A stretch of DNA of 64,000 bases from Lachnospiraceae bacterium (GCA_017463255.1 JAFTPP010000032.1:558001-622000), one strand, 5' to 3'; shown: positions 9,710 to 18,946, counted from the first letter of the stretch. Made by a program: numbers and translations. Notes: generated by a model not told the origin, from the sequence alone.

Positions 9710-10714
9710 TTAACCATGCCAAGATTTTGGTATATAAATTTCTTCATAAGTGGAAATGGCAAATCGGTCCGTCATGGCGCCCACATAGTCGCATACTACC
9801 ATTTCCTTAGGTTCACCCTTATCAATCAGTCTTAAATATTCTGAAGGCATGGCTTCCAAATGATACAAATAATAATCATACAAGGTTTCCATCAGCATTT
9901 CTGCTTTACCTTCTTCACTTTTTGCTTCAGGATTCTGATATACACGTTCAAACATGAACTGACGAAGCTTCTTCATTGCCGTAGATACTTCATCACTCAT
10001 TAATATATCGTCCTTACCTGAGCTGTTAATCACTATGTCATGAATCAGACTATCCAGTCTTTCTCCCGTGGTATACCCCAAAACATCCCCGATTTCTCTC
10101 GGAATATCCATATCAATCAAAATACCTGCACGGATAGCATCATCCATATCATGATGCATGTAAGCTATTTTATCTGATAATCTGACAATTTTTCCTTCCA
10201 GTGTGGATGGTGTTCCCACAGTCTGATGATTCAAAATACCATCTCTTACTTCCCATGTAAGATTTAACCCCTGACCATCCTTTTCCAACAATTCAACGGT
10301 TCTCACACTTTGCTTTGCATGTTCAAATCCATAAGGACAAATACGGTTTAGAGCACGCTCTCCCGCATGTCCAAAAGGAGTATGTCCCAAATCATGCCCC
10401 AACGCAATTGCCTCAACAAGCTCCTCATTAAGCTGTAATGCTTTTGCAATGGTTCTTGCATTCTGGCTTACTTCCAGGGTATGGGTCAGGCGGGTTCTGT
10501 AATGATCCCCCTCCGGTGTGAGAAATACCTGTGTCTTATCCTTTAATCTTCTAAAAGATTTGCTATGTAAGATTCTGTCCCTGTCCCTTTGATAGACCGG
10601 TCGTATATCACATGGTTCCTCTTCTTTATCTCTGCCCTTGGAATTCATGCTGAATGCAGCATACGGACTTAAATATTCTTTTTCCCACTGCTCTTGAGTC
10701 TCACGAATTGTCAT
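9710..10714 (-). CDS. dgt: dGTPase / deoxynucleotide triphosphohydrolase-like HD protein
   Basis: A 334-aa HD-domain protein with H78, H107-D108 (GHDLGH) and the second-shell motif HTPFGH, as in the dGTP triphosphohydrolase family. It probably removes triphosphate from dNTPs; substrate preference in this subfamily is not certain. The start at 10714 has GGAGGA at proper spacing, whereas the longer frame (to 10768) has none. First gene of the dnaG-rpoD run, it begins about 100 nt after the terminator of the upstream ABC operon. Confidence 0.88.
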   Translation of the reverse strand: MTIRETQEQWEKEYLSPYAAFSMNSKGRDKEEEPCDIRPVYQRDRDRILHSKSFRRLKDKTQVFLTPEGDHYRTRLTHTLEVSQNARTIAKALQLNEELVEAIALGHDLGHTPFGHAGERALNRICPYGFEHAKQSVRTVELLEKDGQGLNLTWEVRDGILNHQTVGTPSTLEGKIVRLSDKIAYMHHDMDDAIRAGILIDMDIPREIGDVLGYTTGERLDSLIHDIVINSSGKDDILMSDEVSTAMKKLRQFMFERVYQNPEAKSEEGKAEMLMETLYDYYLYHLEAMPSEYLRLIDKGEPKEMVVCDYVGAMTDRFAISTYEEIYIPKSWHG

Positions 10715-10817
10715 CGGTGTCCTCCGTTTTATCGTCAATGAATATGCTCTATTTTTAATATTCTGCACCGATATTAAATTTCCTTTTTATTTTTCAAATT
10801 TTTTTAAAAAAAGAATA

Positions 10818-10853
10818 AAAAAACTACCGGCTCACCTTCATGAACCGATAGTC
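10818..10853 (-). terminator. Terminator of the PFOR/ABC operon
   Basis: Minus-strand hairpin ACTATCGGTTC/GAGCCGGTAGT (with G-U pairs) followed by TTTTTTT, beginning 7 nt after the ABC ATPase stop codon. Confidence 0.85.
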
Positions 10854-10859
10854 ATTCAT

Positions 10860-11615
10860 TTATGCATTAAATTTCCCAATAAAATCCTTGATACGTCCGT
10901 TCTCTGTAGCAAACAAAGCCTCCGGAGCGCCTTCCTCCACAATGACTCCGCCTTCCATGAATATAATGCGGTCTGATATCTCACGTGCAAACTGCATCTC
11001 ATGTGTTACAATAATCATTGTCATTTTTTCCTTAGCAAGCTCTTTAATTACCTTTAACACTTCACCGGTTAATTCAGGGTCAAGAGCTGACGTAGGCTCA
11101 TCAAAAAACAATAATTTGGGTTGCATGGCAAGTGCTCTTGCAATAGACACACGCTGTTGCTGTCCCCCTGACAATTGACACGGATAAGCATCCCTTTTGT
11201 CTTCCAGTCCCAGTTTAGCAAGAAGCTCCATGGCTCTTTCTTCTGCTTCCTTTTTTGAAAGCTTCTCTACACACACTAACGGATCCATTACATTCTTTAA
11301 TACTGAGTAATGGGGAAATAAGTTAAAATTCTGGAATACCAGTCCAAACTGACGGTACGCTTTCTTTAACTCTGATTTTGCACAATAAACACTTTTTTCA
11401 CCGTCATCTGTTGCAATATACTGTCCCGAATAAATTAGGTCTCCACCGTCCAGCGTTTCTAACATAGTAGCACATCTTAAAACAGTGGATTTCCCGGAAC
11501 CCGATGGACCGATGATGGAAAGCACCTCGCCTTCCTCAACGGAAAGTGAAATGTCACTGATTACCTGCAAATCGCCGAAGCTTTTTTTCATATGATTGAT
11601 TTCTAATACCTTCAT
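10860..11615 (-). CDS. Polar amino-acid ABC transporter ATPase (GlnQ-like)
   Basis: A 251-aa ABC ATPase with Walker [10 protein letters not shown] (36-44), signature LSGGQQQR (~148), Walker [13 protein letters not shown] and the switch His in IVTHEM. It matches the PAAT subfamily (GlnQ/ArtP/HisP). It powers uptake through the adjacent permease and binding protein. AAGGAG precedes the ATG. It is the last gene of the set, with a strong terminator directly after it. Confidence 0.93.
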   Translation of the reverse strand: MKVLEINHMKKSFGDLQVISDISLSVEEGEVLSIIGPSGSGKSTVLRCATMLETLDGGDLIYSGQYIATDDGEKSVYCAKSELKKAYRQFGLVFQNFNLFPHYSVLKNVMDPLVCVEKLSKKEAEERAMELLAKLGLEDKRDAYPCQLSGGQQQRVSIARALAMQPKLLFFDEPTSALDPELTGEVLKVIKELAKEKMTMIIVTHEMQFAREISDRIIFMEGGVIVEEGAPEALFATENGRIKDFIGKFNA

Positions 11616-11628
11616 GCAAAGCTCCTTC

Positions 11629-12279
11629 CTATCTGTAGTAACTCAGTTTCTTTTCAATTCTTTCCATTACAAACATGACGATAAAGTTAAATATGTAATA
11701 GAACACACCTGCCACAAATAATGGCATAATAGAGGATTCTCTTGCTGCTACACGCTCTGCCATGGTAAACATTTCCGCAAAAGCAATTACCTGCGCTAAA
11801 GAAGTATCCTTAACTAAGGTAATGGTTTCATTGGTAATGGGCGGCAATATCTTCTTAATTACCTGAGGTAAGATAATCTTGAAAAAGGTTTTACTCTTAC
11901 TATAACCTAAAACCTTGGCAGCCTCATATTGTCCCAAAGGCATGGATTCAATACCTGAACGGTAGATTTCCGCAAAATAAGCAGCATAATTAAGCACAAA
12001 GGCAATAATAACCGCGATAAAACGATATCCGGAACCAAATCTTAATTCAAATGCGTAGTATGGTGCAAAATAAACCACCATCAACTGTAACATGAGAGGT
12101 GTTCCTCGTAATACGGAAATATACAATTTACTTAAACTTCTGATTACGAAGTTCTTTGACATTCTGCCGAAGGCAATAATCATACCAAGCGGCAACGAAA
12201 ACAGCAATGTAAAGAAAAATATCTTTAATGTGGCTGTAAATCCAATACAAAGCTGTTGTAACATGACCTCAAAACTCAT
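11629..12279 (-). CDS. Polar amino-acid ABC transporter permease
   Basis: A 216-aa HisM/GlnP-type permease with about five hydrophobic helices. The EAA loop ([22 protein letters not shown], about residues 118-139) contacts the ATPase. A single permease gene suggests a homodimer. It is preceded by GGAGGT and lies 13 bp upstream of the ATPase gene. Confidence 0.92.
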   Translation of the reverse strand: MSFEVMLQQLCIGFTATLKIFFFTLLFSLPLGMIIAFGRMSKNFVIRSLSKLYISVLRGTPLMLQLMVVYFAPYYAFELRFGSGYRFIAVIIAFVLNYAAYFAEIYRSGIESMPLGQYEAAKVLGYSKSKTFFKIILPQVIKKILPPITNETITLVKDTSLAQVIAFAEMFTMAERVAARESSIMPLFVAGVFYYIFNFIVMFVMERIEKKLSYYR

Positions 12280-12312
12280 GTTATACCTCCACGTTTCTTT
12301 CCTGCATTATTC

Positions 12313-13104
12313 TTACTGTCCAAGACAAATAGAATCCGTTAAGTCATATTCTGCTGCAATTTTTGCAAATGTTCCGTCTTCTACCATTTCCATTAAAGTC
12401 TTTTCAACTTTGTCTCTTAACTCTGTATTTCCAAGAAGGAAACCAACACCATACTGTTCTGCTGAAAGGTATTCATCAAGAATAACAAAAGCTCCTTCTG
12501 CTTTTGCAGCCATCTGAACCTTAGCCACACCGATATCCATTGCTACTGCATCAATGGTTCCCATTTCAAGTTCCATGAAAGCAGTTGTATAATCAGAAAA
12601 CTCCATTAATTCACCGAAAGAATCTCTTAATGCAATGTTTTCTGCCACTTCTTCATCATTTAAAGCTGCAAGTGCTGAGGAATCAGCCTGAACACCTACG
12701 ACTTTACCTGCAAGGTCTGCTTTACTTGCAATACCTGCATCAGAAGCAACAACAAATACCTGGCTGTTATTTACATAAGCAGCTGTCCACTCATATAAAT
12801 CTTCTCTTCCGTTCATTGTGAAACCGTTCCAGATACAATCAATGTTACCTGATTCTAATTCCATGTCTTTAGAGTTCCAGTCGATAGGCTGTTTTACAAG
12901 TTTCCATCCCTGACGTTTGCATACTTCTTCTGCAAGGTCAAGGTCAAATCCTGTATAATCACCGTTCTCATCCATATATCCGTATGGTGGGAATTCAGCG
13001 TCAAAGCCTACTGTAAATGTGTTTTCATCGTCTTTCTTTCCGCAACCTGTAAATACGCTTACAAGCATAACAAGTGCTAATAATGATACTAATCTCTTTT
13101 TCAT
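12313..13104 (-). CDS. Amino-acid ABC transporter substrate-binding lipoprotein
   Basis: A 263-aa family 3 solute-binding protein. The signal peptide ends in lipobox VFTGC (C21), so it is probably anchored to the outer membrane leaflet. The motifs GFDAEFPPYGY and GFDLDLAEEV are typical of polar amino-acid binders. It starts 18 nt after the PFOR beta stop with a clear RBS, so it may be co-transcribed with PFOR. The ligand cannot be determined from sequence. Confidence 0.92.
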   Translation of the reverse strand: MKKRLVSLLALVMLVSVFTGCGKKDDENTFTVGFDAEFPPYGYMDENGDYTGFDLDLAEEVCKRQGWKLVKQPIDWNSKDMELESGNIDCIWNGFTMNGREDLYEWTAAYVNNSQVFVVASDAGIASKADLAGKVVGVQADSSALAALNDEEVAENIALRDSFGELMEFSDYTTAFMELEMGTIDAVAMDIGVAKVQMAAKAEGAFVILDEYLSAEQYGVGFLLGNTELRDKVEKTLMEMVEDGTFAKIAAEYDLTDSICLGQ

Positions 13105-13122
13105 AATTTTTCTCCTTAATTT

Positions 13123-14061
13123 TTATTTTGAAGCCCTGAATTTTAAATCTTCCCAACGTTTATCTACTTCTGCCTGGAAAGCTTCAATCAGATGCTCATT
13201 ACCCGGTTTAAACAAATGTTTAAATCTTCCCTGAAGACGTAAGAAATCTTCAATCGGAAGTTTATTCTTTGGTTCATAATTAACAACCCATTTACCGTCA
13301 ATTACTTCAAAGAGTGGCCAGTAACAGGTTTCTACAGCCATTTTACAAATCTTAATGATATCCGGAGCATCATAACGCCATCCACGTGGACACGGAGCCA
13401 TAACATTTAAAAATGCAGCTCCCGGTGTGTAAATAGCGCGTTCAGCCTTGGTATATAAATCCTTCATATTACCAACAAAAGTGGTCTGACCAACATAAGG
13501 AACATTATGTGCCGCAATGATGGACGCTAAATCCTTACGTGCCTGCGGTTTACCGTCTGATTCACTTCCTGTTGGTGTAGTCGTTGTATCTGCATACATT
13601 GGTGTTGCAGAAGAACGCTGGATACCGGTATTCATATAAGCACCGTTATCGTAGCACACATATACCATGTCATGTCCACGTTCCATTGCACCTGATAAAG
13701 ACTGGAAACCGATATCATAGGTTCCGCCGTCACCACCAAAAGTAATGAATTTATAATCTTCTTTGATTTTTCCTTTTTTCTTTAAAGCCTTGTAAGCAGT
13801 TTCAACACCACCTAAGGTTGCACCTGCATTTTCAAATGCGTTATGGATATAACTGTCTTCATATGCAGTATAAGGATACATAAAAGTAGATACTTCCAAA
13901 CATCCTGTAGCATTACCTACAATCGCTTTGTCTCCCGGATGAAGGGCTTTTAACACATTACGAACTGCAATGGTTCCGCCACAACCGGCACACATTCTAT
14001 GACCTGGAGCAAGTCTGTCCGGACGCTCCTGAATTTCTTTAAAATTAAATGTATTTTCCAT
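13123..14061 (-). CDS. porB: 2-oxoacid (pyruvate):ferredoxin oxidoreductase, beta subunit
   Basis: A 312-aa TPP-binding subunit. MCAGCGG (C24, C27) begins the [4Fe-4S] ligand set. The TPP/Mg motif GDGGTYDIG...NGAYMNTG is intact. With the alpha, gamma and delta subunits upstream, it would make acetyl-CoA (or another acyl-CoA), CO2 and reduced ferredoxin. Pyruvate is the most likely substrate, but branched-chain 2-oxoacid specificity is not excluded. Confidence 0.9.
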   Translation of the reverse strand: MENTFNFKEIQERPDRLAPGHRMCAGCGGTIAVRNVLKALHPGDKAIVGNATGCLEVSTFMYPYTAYEDSYIHNAFENAGATLGGVETAYKALKKKGKIKEDYKFITFGGDGGTYDIGFQSLSGAMERGHDMVYVCYDNGAYMNTGIQRSSATPMYADTTTTPTGSESDGKPQARKDLASIIAAHNVPYVGQTTFVGNMKDLYTKAERAIYTPGAAFLNVMAPCPRGWRYDAPDIIKICKMAVETCYWPLFEVIDGKWVVNYEPKNKLPIEDFLRLQGRFKHLFKPGNEHLIEAFQAEVDKRWEDLKFRASK

Positions 14062-14071
14062 GGTCCACCTC

Positions 14072-15253
14072 TTACTCTCTTAAGCCTATGTAACGATAAT
14101 GGCTATCTTTTAAGCCGTTTGCTGCAATATCTGCCAAGTCTTCATAAATAGCTTTGGCATCCTGCACACGTAAATCACGTCCTGATAAACCATATACAAG
14201 ATTGATCACTTCCGCATTGCATTTTGCACGATAAAGAGCTGCTGTTAATTCTGCTCCAAGAGGGCCTCCGTTGGCATTATAGCCTTCACAACGATCCATA
14301 ATGGCAATAGATTTTACATGACGTAATGCTTCTGCCATTTCTTCTCCCGGGAATGGTCTGAAAACACGGACCTTTAAGAGACCTACCTTCATACCCTGTT
14401 CTCTTAATTCATCAACTGCATCCTTAATAGTACCGCAAGCCGAACCAATGGCAACAATTGCATAATCTGCATCATCCAAACGGTATTCTTCAAAGAAACC
14501 GTATTTTCTTCCTGAAATCTGCTCAAATTCCTTTGCAACATCAAGAATTACTTCTTTTGCATTTTCCATAGCTACTGCCTGTGCTTTTTTTGCTTCCATA
14601 CAATAGTTAGAAACAGCATAAGGTCCCACTGACATCTTTTCTTCCGGATTCAAAAGATAATGTTCAGGATTATACTCACCAACAAATGGTTTTACCAATT
14701 CATCTTCAATCAGTTCAATATTTTCTACCGCATGACTTGTGATGAAACCATCCTGACAAATCATAATAGGAAGCTTAACATTTTTATGTTCTGCAATACG
14801 GTATGCCTGAAGGAAGTTATCATATGCTTCCTGATTGTTTTCAGCATAAATCTGAAGCCAACCTGAATCTCTGGCACCCATACTGTCTGAATGCTCTGCA
14901 TTAATATTAATCGGTCCTGAAAGTGCTCTGTTTACTACTGCCATGGCAATAGGGAGTCTGTTAGATGCTGCTACGTATAACACTTCCCACATAAGGGCAA
15001 GACCACAGGAAGAAGTAGCTGTCATGGTTCTTGCTCCCGCAGCTTCTGCTCCGATTGCAGCACTCATGGAACTGTGCTCACTTTCTACCGGTATAAATTC
15101 TGTATCCATTTCGCCATTAGCTATGTAATTTGCTACAAACTGCGGTAACTCCGTAGAAGGAGTAATCGGGAACGCCGGCATAACATCCGGATTAATCTGT
15201 TTCATTGCATATGCAACTGCCTCGTTACCTGACATTCTTTCTTTGATTGCCAT
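14072..15253 (-). CDS. porA: 2-oxoacid (pyruvate):ferredoxin oxidoreductase, alpha subunit
   Basis: A 393-aa subunit carrying the pyrimidine-binding and core domains. It has the conserved start region (MSGNEAVAYAM), the FPITPSTELPQ motif and the ESEHSSMSAAIGA segment. It pairs with the beta subunit to form the TPP site. It lies 10 bp upstream of porB and overlaps nothing. RBS AAGGAGG is present. Confidence 0.91.
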   Translation of the reverse strand: MAIKERMSGNEAVAYAMKQINPDVMPAFPITPSTELPQFVANYIANGEMDTEFIPVESEHSSMSAAIGAEAAGARTMTATSSCGLALMWEVLYVAASNRLPIAMAVVNRALSGPININAEHSDSMGARDSGWLQIYAENNQEAYDNFLQAYRIAEHKNVKLPIMICQDGFITSHAVENIELIEDELVKPFVGEYNPEHYLLNPEEKMSVGPYAVSNYCMEAKKAQAVAMENAKEVILDVAKEFEQISGRKYGFFEEYRLDDADYAIVAIGSACGTIKDAVDELREQGMKVGLLKVRVFRPFPGEEMAEALRHVKSIAIMDRCEGYNANGGPLGAELTAALYRAKCNAEVINLVYGLSGRDLRVQDAKAIYEDLADIAANGLKDSHYRYIGLRE

Positions 15254-15556
15254 TTATTTGCCCTCCTTCATTGTAATCGCATTGAATGGACAAGCGGCTA
15301 CACAAATAGCACATCCCTTGCAATGTTTCAGGTCAAAATCGCCTCTTTTTCCATTTTTTACGGTAATACAGCTGTCCGGACAATACGGAACGCATAAAAG
15401 GCACTGTTTACACAAATCTTCATGAAATACAGGTGTATTGGTTCTCCATTCACCTGTCTCAAAATTCTTACTGGTTGCAGGCTCATGAATCTGAAGTCCT
15501 TCCGTCAAATCCTGCCATCTTGTTGTTTCATTAATATTTTCAGCTTTTAAGGACAT
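15254..15556 (-). CDS. porD: 2-oxoacid:ferredoxin oxidoreductase, delta (2x[4Fe-4S]) subunit
   Basis: A 100-aa ferredoxin-like subunit with two CxxCxxCxxxC clusters (CKQCLLCVPYC and CKGCAICVAAC). It passes electrons from the catalytic core to ferredoxin. The stop is immediately next to the porA start, and RBS GGAGGT precedes its ATG. Confidence 0.92.
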   Translation of the reverse strand: MSLKAENINETTRWQDLTEGLQIHEPATSKNFETGEWRTNTPVFHEDLCKQCLLCVPYCPDSCITVKNGKRGDFDLKHCKGCAICVAACPFNAITMKEGK

Positions 15557-15557
15557 A

Positions 15558-16130
15558 TTATTTTACCTCCTCCAGTGCCAACTTTAATGCTTTCATATTA
15601 CCATCAAGCACTTCCGGCTTCTTCGCAAATTTGTGTTTTAAGGACTCTTCCATCTGCTGTAAGAATACTTCAGTATCCATAACACCCGAAACTTTAACGA
15701 TTGCTGCAAGCATCGGTGTATTTGGGAAATATTTACCCAAAGTTTCCATACATACTTTACGGGCATCAATGGTAAATACTTTTCCTTCATAACCATTTAA
15801 AAGAGGAATTAATTCTTCCTTGGTTGCAGAAGTATTAATTAAGATTGCTCCTTCTTTTTTAAGACCGGCTGTTACATTAACTGCGTGAAGTAATGTTTCA
15901 TCAACCACTACCACAAAGTCCGGTTCATATATATTGGAATGGACTCTGATTGGTTTATCACTGATTCTGTCATATGCAGTAATGGGGGCTCCCATACGTT
16001 CCGGACCATACTCCGGAAATCCCTGCACATGCTTACCGATGTTAAATGCAACATCTGCAAGAAGTAATGCTGCTGTTTTTGCTCCTTGTCCGCCACGACC
16101 ATGCCAGCGGATTTCTGTCAGTTCACTCAT
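15558..16130 (-). CDS. porG: 2-oxoacid:ferredoxin oxidoreductase, gamma subunit
   Basis: A 190-aa gamma subunit beginning with the family motif WHGRGGQGA, which binds part of the CoA/catalytic interface. It is first in a gamma-delta-alpha-beta operon. The four-chain layout is common in archaea and Thermotoga and found in some Clostridia, in addition to the single-chain PFOR. Confidence 0.91.
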   Translation of the reverse strand: MSELTEIRWHGRGGQGAKTAALLLADVAFNIGKHVQGFPEYGPERMGAPITAYDRISDKPIRVHSNIYEPDFVVVVDETLLHAVNVTAGLKKEGAILINTSATKEELIPLLNGYEGKVFTIDARKVCMETLGKYFPNTPMLAAIVKVSGVMDTEVFLQQMEESLKHKFAKKPEVLDGNMKALKLALEEVK

Positions 16131-16202
16131 TTTCTTAACTCCATTCTTTTTTTACTCATGTATCAAGCTATCGCACTAAAGTGGCAGATAGCAACTTTTT
16201 CT

Positions 16203-16232
16203 ATTATAACGTTATCACGTTAGTATTGTAAA
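16203..16232 (-). promoter_or_regulatory. Candidate promoter of the PFOR operon with palindromic operator
   Basis: On the minus strand, -35 TTTACA (16227-16232) and -10 TATAAT (16203-16208) are 18 bp apart, about 75 nt upstream of porG. A perfect inverted repeat TAACGT-4-ACGTTA (16207-16222) covers the spacer and the upstream edge of the -10, where a repressor would block polymerase. The promoter overlaps the end of lrgB. Confidence 0.55.
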
Positions 16233-16922
16233 GAGGTATTTTGACACAATCGGTACAACGATTACAGTTAAAATGCCCGTTACCACTATAGCAAGGGAAC
16301 TCATTGCCGCCTGAAGCTCTCCCATCTCACATGCTTTACTGGTTCCAAGTGCATGGGAAGCAGTTCCGATAGCTAGTCCCTGGGCCGCAGGCTCCGTAAT
16401 TCTAAACAGTTTTAAAATCACCGGACTTAATATCGCCCCCATAAGACCTGCCATGCATACTCCTACTACAGTGATTGCTTCGATACCACCAACTTCTGAC
16501 GATACCCCCATAGCAATAGCCGTAGTGACTGACTTTGGTAAAACCGACACTGCAAGAATCCCATCTAATTGAAATAAAACTGCAAGCCCCGCCACGATTA
16601 ACGCATGAACAATACAACCTGTTAATACACCGGCAATAATTGCACCCAGATTCTTTTTTAACACCTGCAACTGTTTATACAAGGGCACTGCCAAACAGAT
16701 AGTTGCCGGCGTAAGGAAATAGGTAATATACTTCGCCCCATAATCATAGGTTTCATAATCCACATTAAATAAAAGAAGAAACCCGATAATCAAAAGCATG
16801 GATATTAACATAGGATTTACAATCATTAATTTAAATCTTTGATTCAGTCTATATCCAATCCAATAAGCAATCAGACTGAGGGCAATGCCAAAATAGGCAC
16901 ATCCGCTTAATACTTCATTCAT
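16215..16922 (-). CDS. lrgB: LrgB/CidB-family membrane protein
   Basis: A ~235-aa membrane protein with several hydrophobic helices and the LrgB motifs [19 protein letters not shown] and [11 protein letters not shown]. Family knowledge: LrgAB/CidAB were called holin-like, and some members (PftAB) import pyruvate. I place the start at 16922, where AAGGAGG has good spacing; it is 1 nt after the lrgA stop. Placement beside PFOR and a glycyl-radical gene favours a pyruvate role. Confidence 0.88.
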   Translation of the reverse strand: MNEVLSGCAYFGIALSLIAYWIGYRLNQRFKLMIVNPMLISMLLIIGFLLLFNVDYETYDYGAKYITYFLTPATICLAVPLYKQLQVLKKNLGAIIAGVLTGCIVHALIVAGLAVLFQLDGILAVSVLPKSVTTAIAMGVSSEVGGIEAITVVGVCMAGLMGAILSPVILKLFRITEPAAQGLAIGTASHALGTSKACEMGELQAAMSSLAIVVTGILTVIVVPIVSKYLFTILT

Positions 16923-16923
16923 A

Positions 16924-17292
16924 TTACGCATCCTCCTTAGAATGATTACCACGTCTTTTCATCACAAATTGTGTGACCACCCCGGTAAGGCCCAAAGTAA
17001 ATACTGTAGAAATTACAATAATGACTATCAGTGACAAAACACTGCCCTTCATCGCCCCAAAAGAAGTAATCAGACTTACGCTTGGTGAAATAAAGAAAAT
17101 AGGCATAGCCGAAATAAAAAAGCCCGAAACCGTCTCAATCTGCTCAACCTTTACTACTTTTAAGCATAATAATAAAAACAGTAACACCAGTCCATATACG
17201 CTGGCCGGCACCGGAAGCGGAATTACTTCATGTAATAACTCTGCTATAAAACTTAAAAAACAAATAAAACCTAATTGAAAAATATATTTCAT
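16924..17292 (-). CDS. lrgA: LrgA/CidA-family membrane protein
   Basis: A 122-aa protein with four predicted helices and the LrgA signature VIPLPVPASVYGLVLLFLLL. It is the partner of LrgB, which starts right after it. The start has GGAAGG upstream. Confidence 0.87.
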   Translation of the reverse strand: MKYIFQLGFICFLSFIAELLHEVIPLPVPASVYGLVLLFLLLCLKVVKVEQIETVSGFFISAMPIFFISPSVSLITSFGAMKGSVLSLIVIIVISTVFTLGLTGVVTQFVMKRRGNHSKEDA

Positions 17293-17358
17293 ACTGCTTC
17301 ATCCTTCCCAGACTGCATTAGTCTAGCACAATACGCTTCTTATTTCTATATTCTTACC

Positions 17359-17387
17359 AAAAAAACTCTGCGGAATAATCCGCAGAG
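17359..17387 (-). terminator. Terminator of the glycyl-radical gene
   Basis: Minus-strand stem CTCTGCGGA/TCCGCAGAG (9 bp, 4-nt loop) followed by seven Ts, directly after the stop at 17394. Confidence 0.93.
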
Positions 17388-17393
17388 CCATTT

Positions 17394-17633
17394 CTACATT
17401 GCCTGATGGAAAGTTCTTGAAATAACATCATCCTGTTGCTCTTTTGTGAGCTTAATGAAATTCACAGCATATCCTGAAACACGGATTGTAAGCTGTGGGT
17501 AGTTTTCAGGATGTTTCTGTGCATCCAACAACATCTCTCTGTTTAATACATTCACATTAAGATGATGTCCTCCCTTTGATGCATAACCGTCCAACATAGT
17601 TACTAAGTTTTCTACCTGATTCTTGCTTGCCAT
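17394..17633 (-). CDS. Stand-alone glycyl-radical domain protein (GrcA/YfiD-like)
   Basis: A 79-aa protein nearly identical in character to the C-terminus of pyruvate formate-lyase: the radical loop RVSGYAVNF has G54 as the likely radical site, followed by [16 protein letters not shown]. Known family role: GrcA/YfiD replaces an oxygen-cleaved PFL radical domain. It is shorter than E. coli YfiD (127 aa), keeping only the radical domain. Start at 17633, with GGAGGAG upstream. It has its own promoter and terminator. Confidence 0.88.
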   Translation of the reverse strand: MASKNQVENLVTMLDGYASKGGHHLNVNVLNREMLLDAQKHPENYPQLTIRVSGYAVNFIKLTKEQQDDVISRTFHQAM

Positions 17634-17674
17634 AATACACTCCTCCATTCGTTTTGTTATTTTTTCTTTTTAGT

Positions 17675-17693
17675 AATAGTAATGATTACTATT
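17675..17693 (-). promoter_or_regulatory. Fur/Zur-family-like palindrome in the glycyl-radical gene promoter
   Basis: A perfect 9-1-9 palindrome AATAGTAAT-G-ATTACTATT lies just downstream of AT-rich -10 candidates (TATAAT or TATTAT) and upstream of the RBS. The TAATNATTA core matches Fur-superfamily boxes; GTAATNATTAC is close to the Zur consensus of Bacillus. The position suits a repressor. The regulator itself is not in this window. Confidence 0.5.
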
Positions 17694-17771
17694 TATATTA
17701 TTATAATATCACATTTTTCCAGAATGTAAATAGGTGTTTTTGTATTTTATTCCATACAATTGAAACAAAAC

Positions 17772-17801
17772 AAAAAGGAGATATGAATTACTCATATCTC
17801 C
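17772..17801 (-). terminator. Terminator of tRNA-Leu(CAG)
   Basis: Minus-strand 10-bp stem GGAGATATGA/TCATATCTCC with a 5-nt loop, followed by TTTTTGTTTTG, 8 nt after the tRNA. Confidence 0.92.
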
Positions 17802-17809
17802 CTGTATCA

Positions 17810-17892
17810 TGCAGGAAAAGGGATTTGAACCCTCACAGTATTGCTACTACACGGACCTGAACCGTGCGCGTCTGCCGTTCCGCCACTCCTGC
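17810..17892 (-). tRNA. tRNA-Leu (anticodon CAG)
   Basis: A class II tRNA with acceptor GCAGGAG/TTCCTGC, discriminator A, anticodon loop TTCAGGT (CAG), a long variable arm and T-arm GTTCAAAT. CCA is not encoded. It has its own promoter and terminator. Confidence 0.95.
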
Positions 17893-17903
17893 AAGCGAAT
17901 TTA

Positions 17904-17932
17904 ATTTTATCTGTTTTGGGTACTTCTGTCAA
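17904..17932 (-). promoter_or_regulatory. Promoter of tRNA-Leu(CAG)
   Basis: -35 TTGACA (17927-17932), 17-bp spacer, -10 TAAAAT (17904-17909), 12 nt before the tRNA on the minus strand. Confidence 0.8.
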
Positions 17933-17977
17933 GTACAATTATCAGATTCCATTCAACTGCAGGAATGCCCTAAAATC

Positions 17978-18742
17978 CTATAAATACTGGTCCATAATAC
18001 TGCCGTTACTGCCTGATGGTGTATAAGAACCGGATGCGGTATATGTTCCCATCTTCTGTGCCTCGCGGACTGCATTTTGATTAATGCGGGTAGCATATGC
18101 GCCAATACTGTCCGCATATGAATTCGCACCTTCGAATAAAGACTTCATGGTAGTAATGTCCGCCGCCTTAAAAGTATCTTCATCAACGGTAAGTTCATTC
18201 TTCTCACCAATGGTAATACCGACTGACGCTAACATACCGGCATACTCTTTGGTCTGATTCGTCATATTTCTGGCATTGCGTAAAATACTGATATTATCTG
18301 ATTCTATGGTAGAATCTAAAAGGCTGTTATACTCTTCGGTAAATTTCTTCACCGCATTATAAATCTTATCCTTATCATAATCCATTACTTTATTACCGTC
18401 TTTATCTTCGGTTTCCACCTTATTAAATACGGATTTCTTACCGGTTGCTGTTAAAGCATCCACTGCCTTTTTAACAGAAGTAGCATCTTTACGCACCGTT
18501 GCATTAATACTCTTAGCCTTATCCGTAGCGTCAGCATTTCCTGCCGCACCTGCTTCTTTATCCGCCTTAGCATAATATGCTTTGGTTAATTTATAATATG
18601 TACCATTCTTAATAGACGCATAATCCGTCAAGCTAAATGCACTGCTATTGGATGAAACGCCCCCCAACACATTATTGGAACCGGTTGGAAGTGAATTAAA
18701 TAAGTAAGAAAAATCGTTTCCTGAACCTATTGTATTAGACAT
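17978..18742 (-). CDS. FliD C-terminal-like flagellar hook-associated protein
   Basis: A 254-aa protein lacking a signal peptide. Residues ~125-225, including EEYNSLLD, ASVGITIGEKNELTVDEDTFKAA (a longer conserved block, key residues G, D and L) and FEGANSYADSIGAYATRIN-like segments, resemble the C-terminal part of the FliD filament cap. The N-terminal FliD domain is absent. It may be secreted by the flagellar system or be a cap-related accessory protein. Start at 18742 has GGAGG 6 nt upstream. No other flagellar genes flank it, so function is tentative. Confidence 0.5.
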   Translation of the reverse strand: MSNTIGSGNDFSYLFNSLPTGSNNVLGGVSSNSSAFSLTDYASIKNGTYYKLTKAYYAKADKEAGAAGNADATDKAKSINATVRKDATSVKKAVDALTATGKKSVFNKVETEDKDGNKVMDYDKDKIYNAVKKFTEEYNSLLDSTIESDNISILRNARNMTNQTKEYAGMLASVGITIGEKNELTVDEDTFKAADITTMKSLFEGANSYADSIGAYATRINQNAVREAQKMGTYTASGSYTPSGSNGSIMDQYL

Positions 18743-18874
18743 ATGTGACCTCCTTGTCAAAAGCCTGTTAATAATTCCTTTGAACTTATATCGGCATTAA
18801 AGGTTACTTCCTTTAATGTAAATTTATTATAACATAGGCAAAATAAAAATAATAGAAAAAATTATATTTTTTGA

Positions 18875-18903
18875 TTGACAACCCTTATCTATTTTGATAT
18901 TAT
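18875..18903 (+). promoter_or_regulatory. Promoter of tRNA-Leu(AAG)
   Basis: -35 TTGACA (18875-18880), exactly 17-bp spacer, -10 TATTAT (18898-18903), about 40 nt before the tRNA on the plus strand. Confidence 0.82.
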
Positions 18904-18946
18904 AACAAAGTCGCGAGTGTGAAACACCCGTGAAAACCGAATAAAT

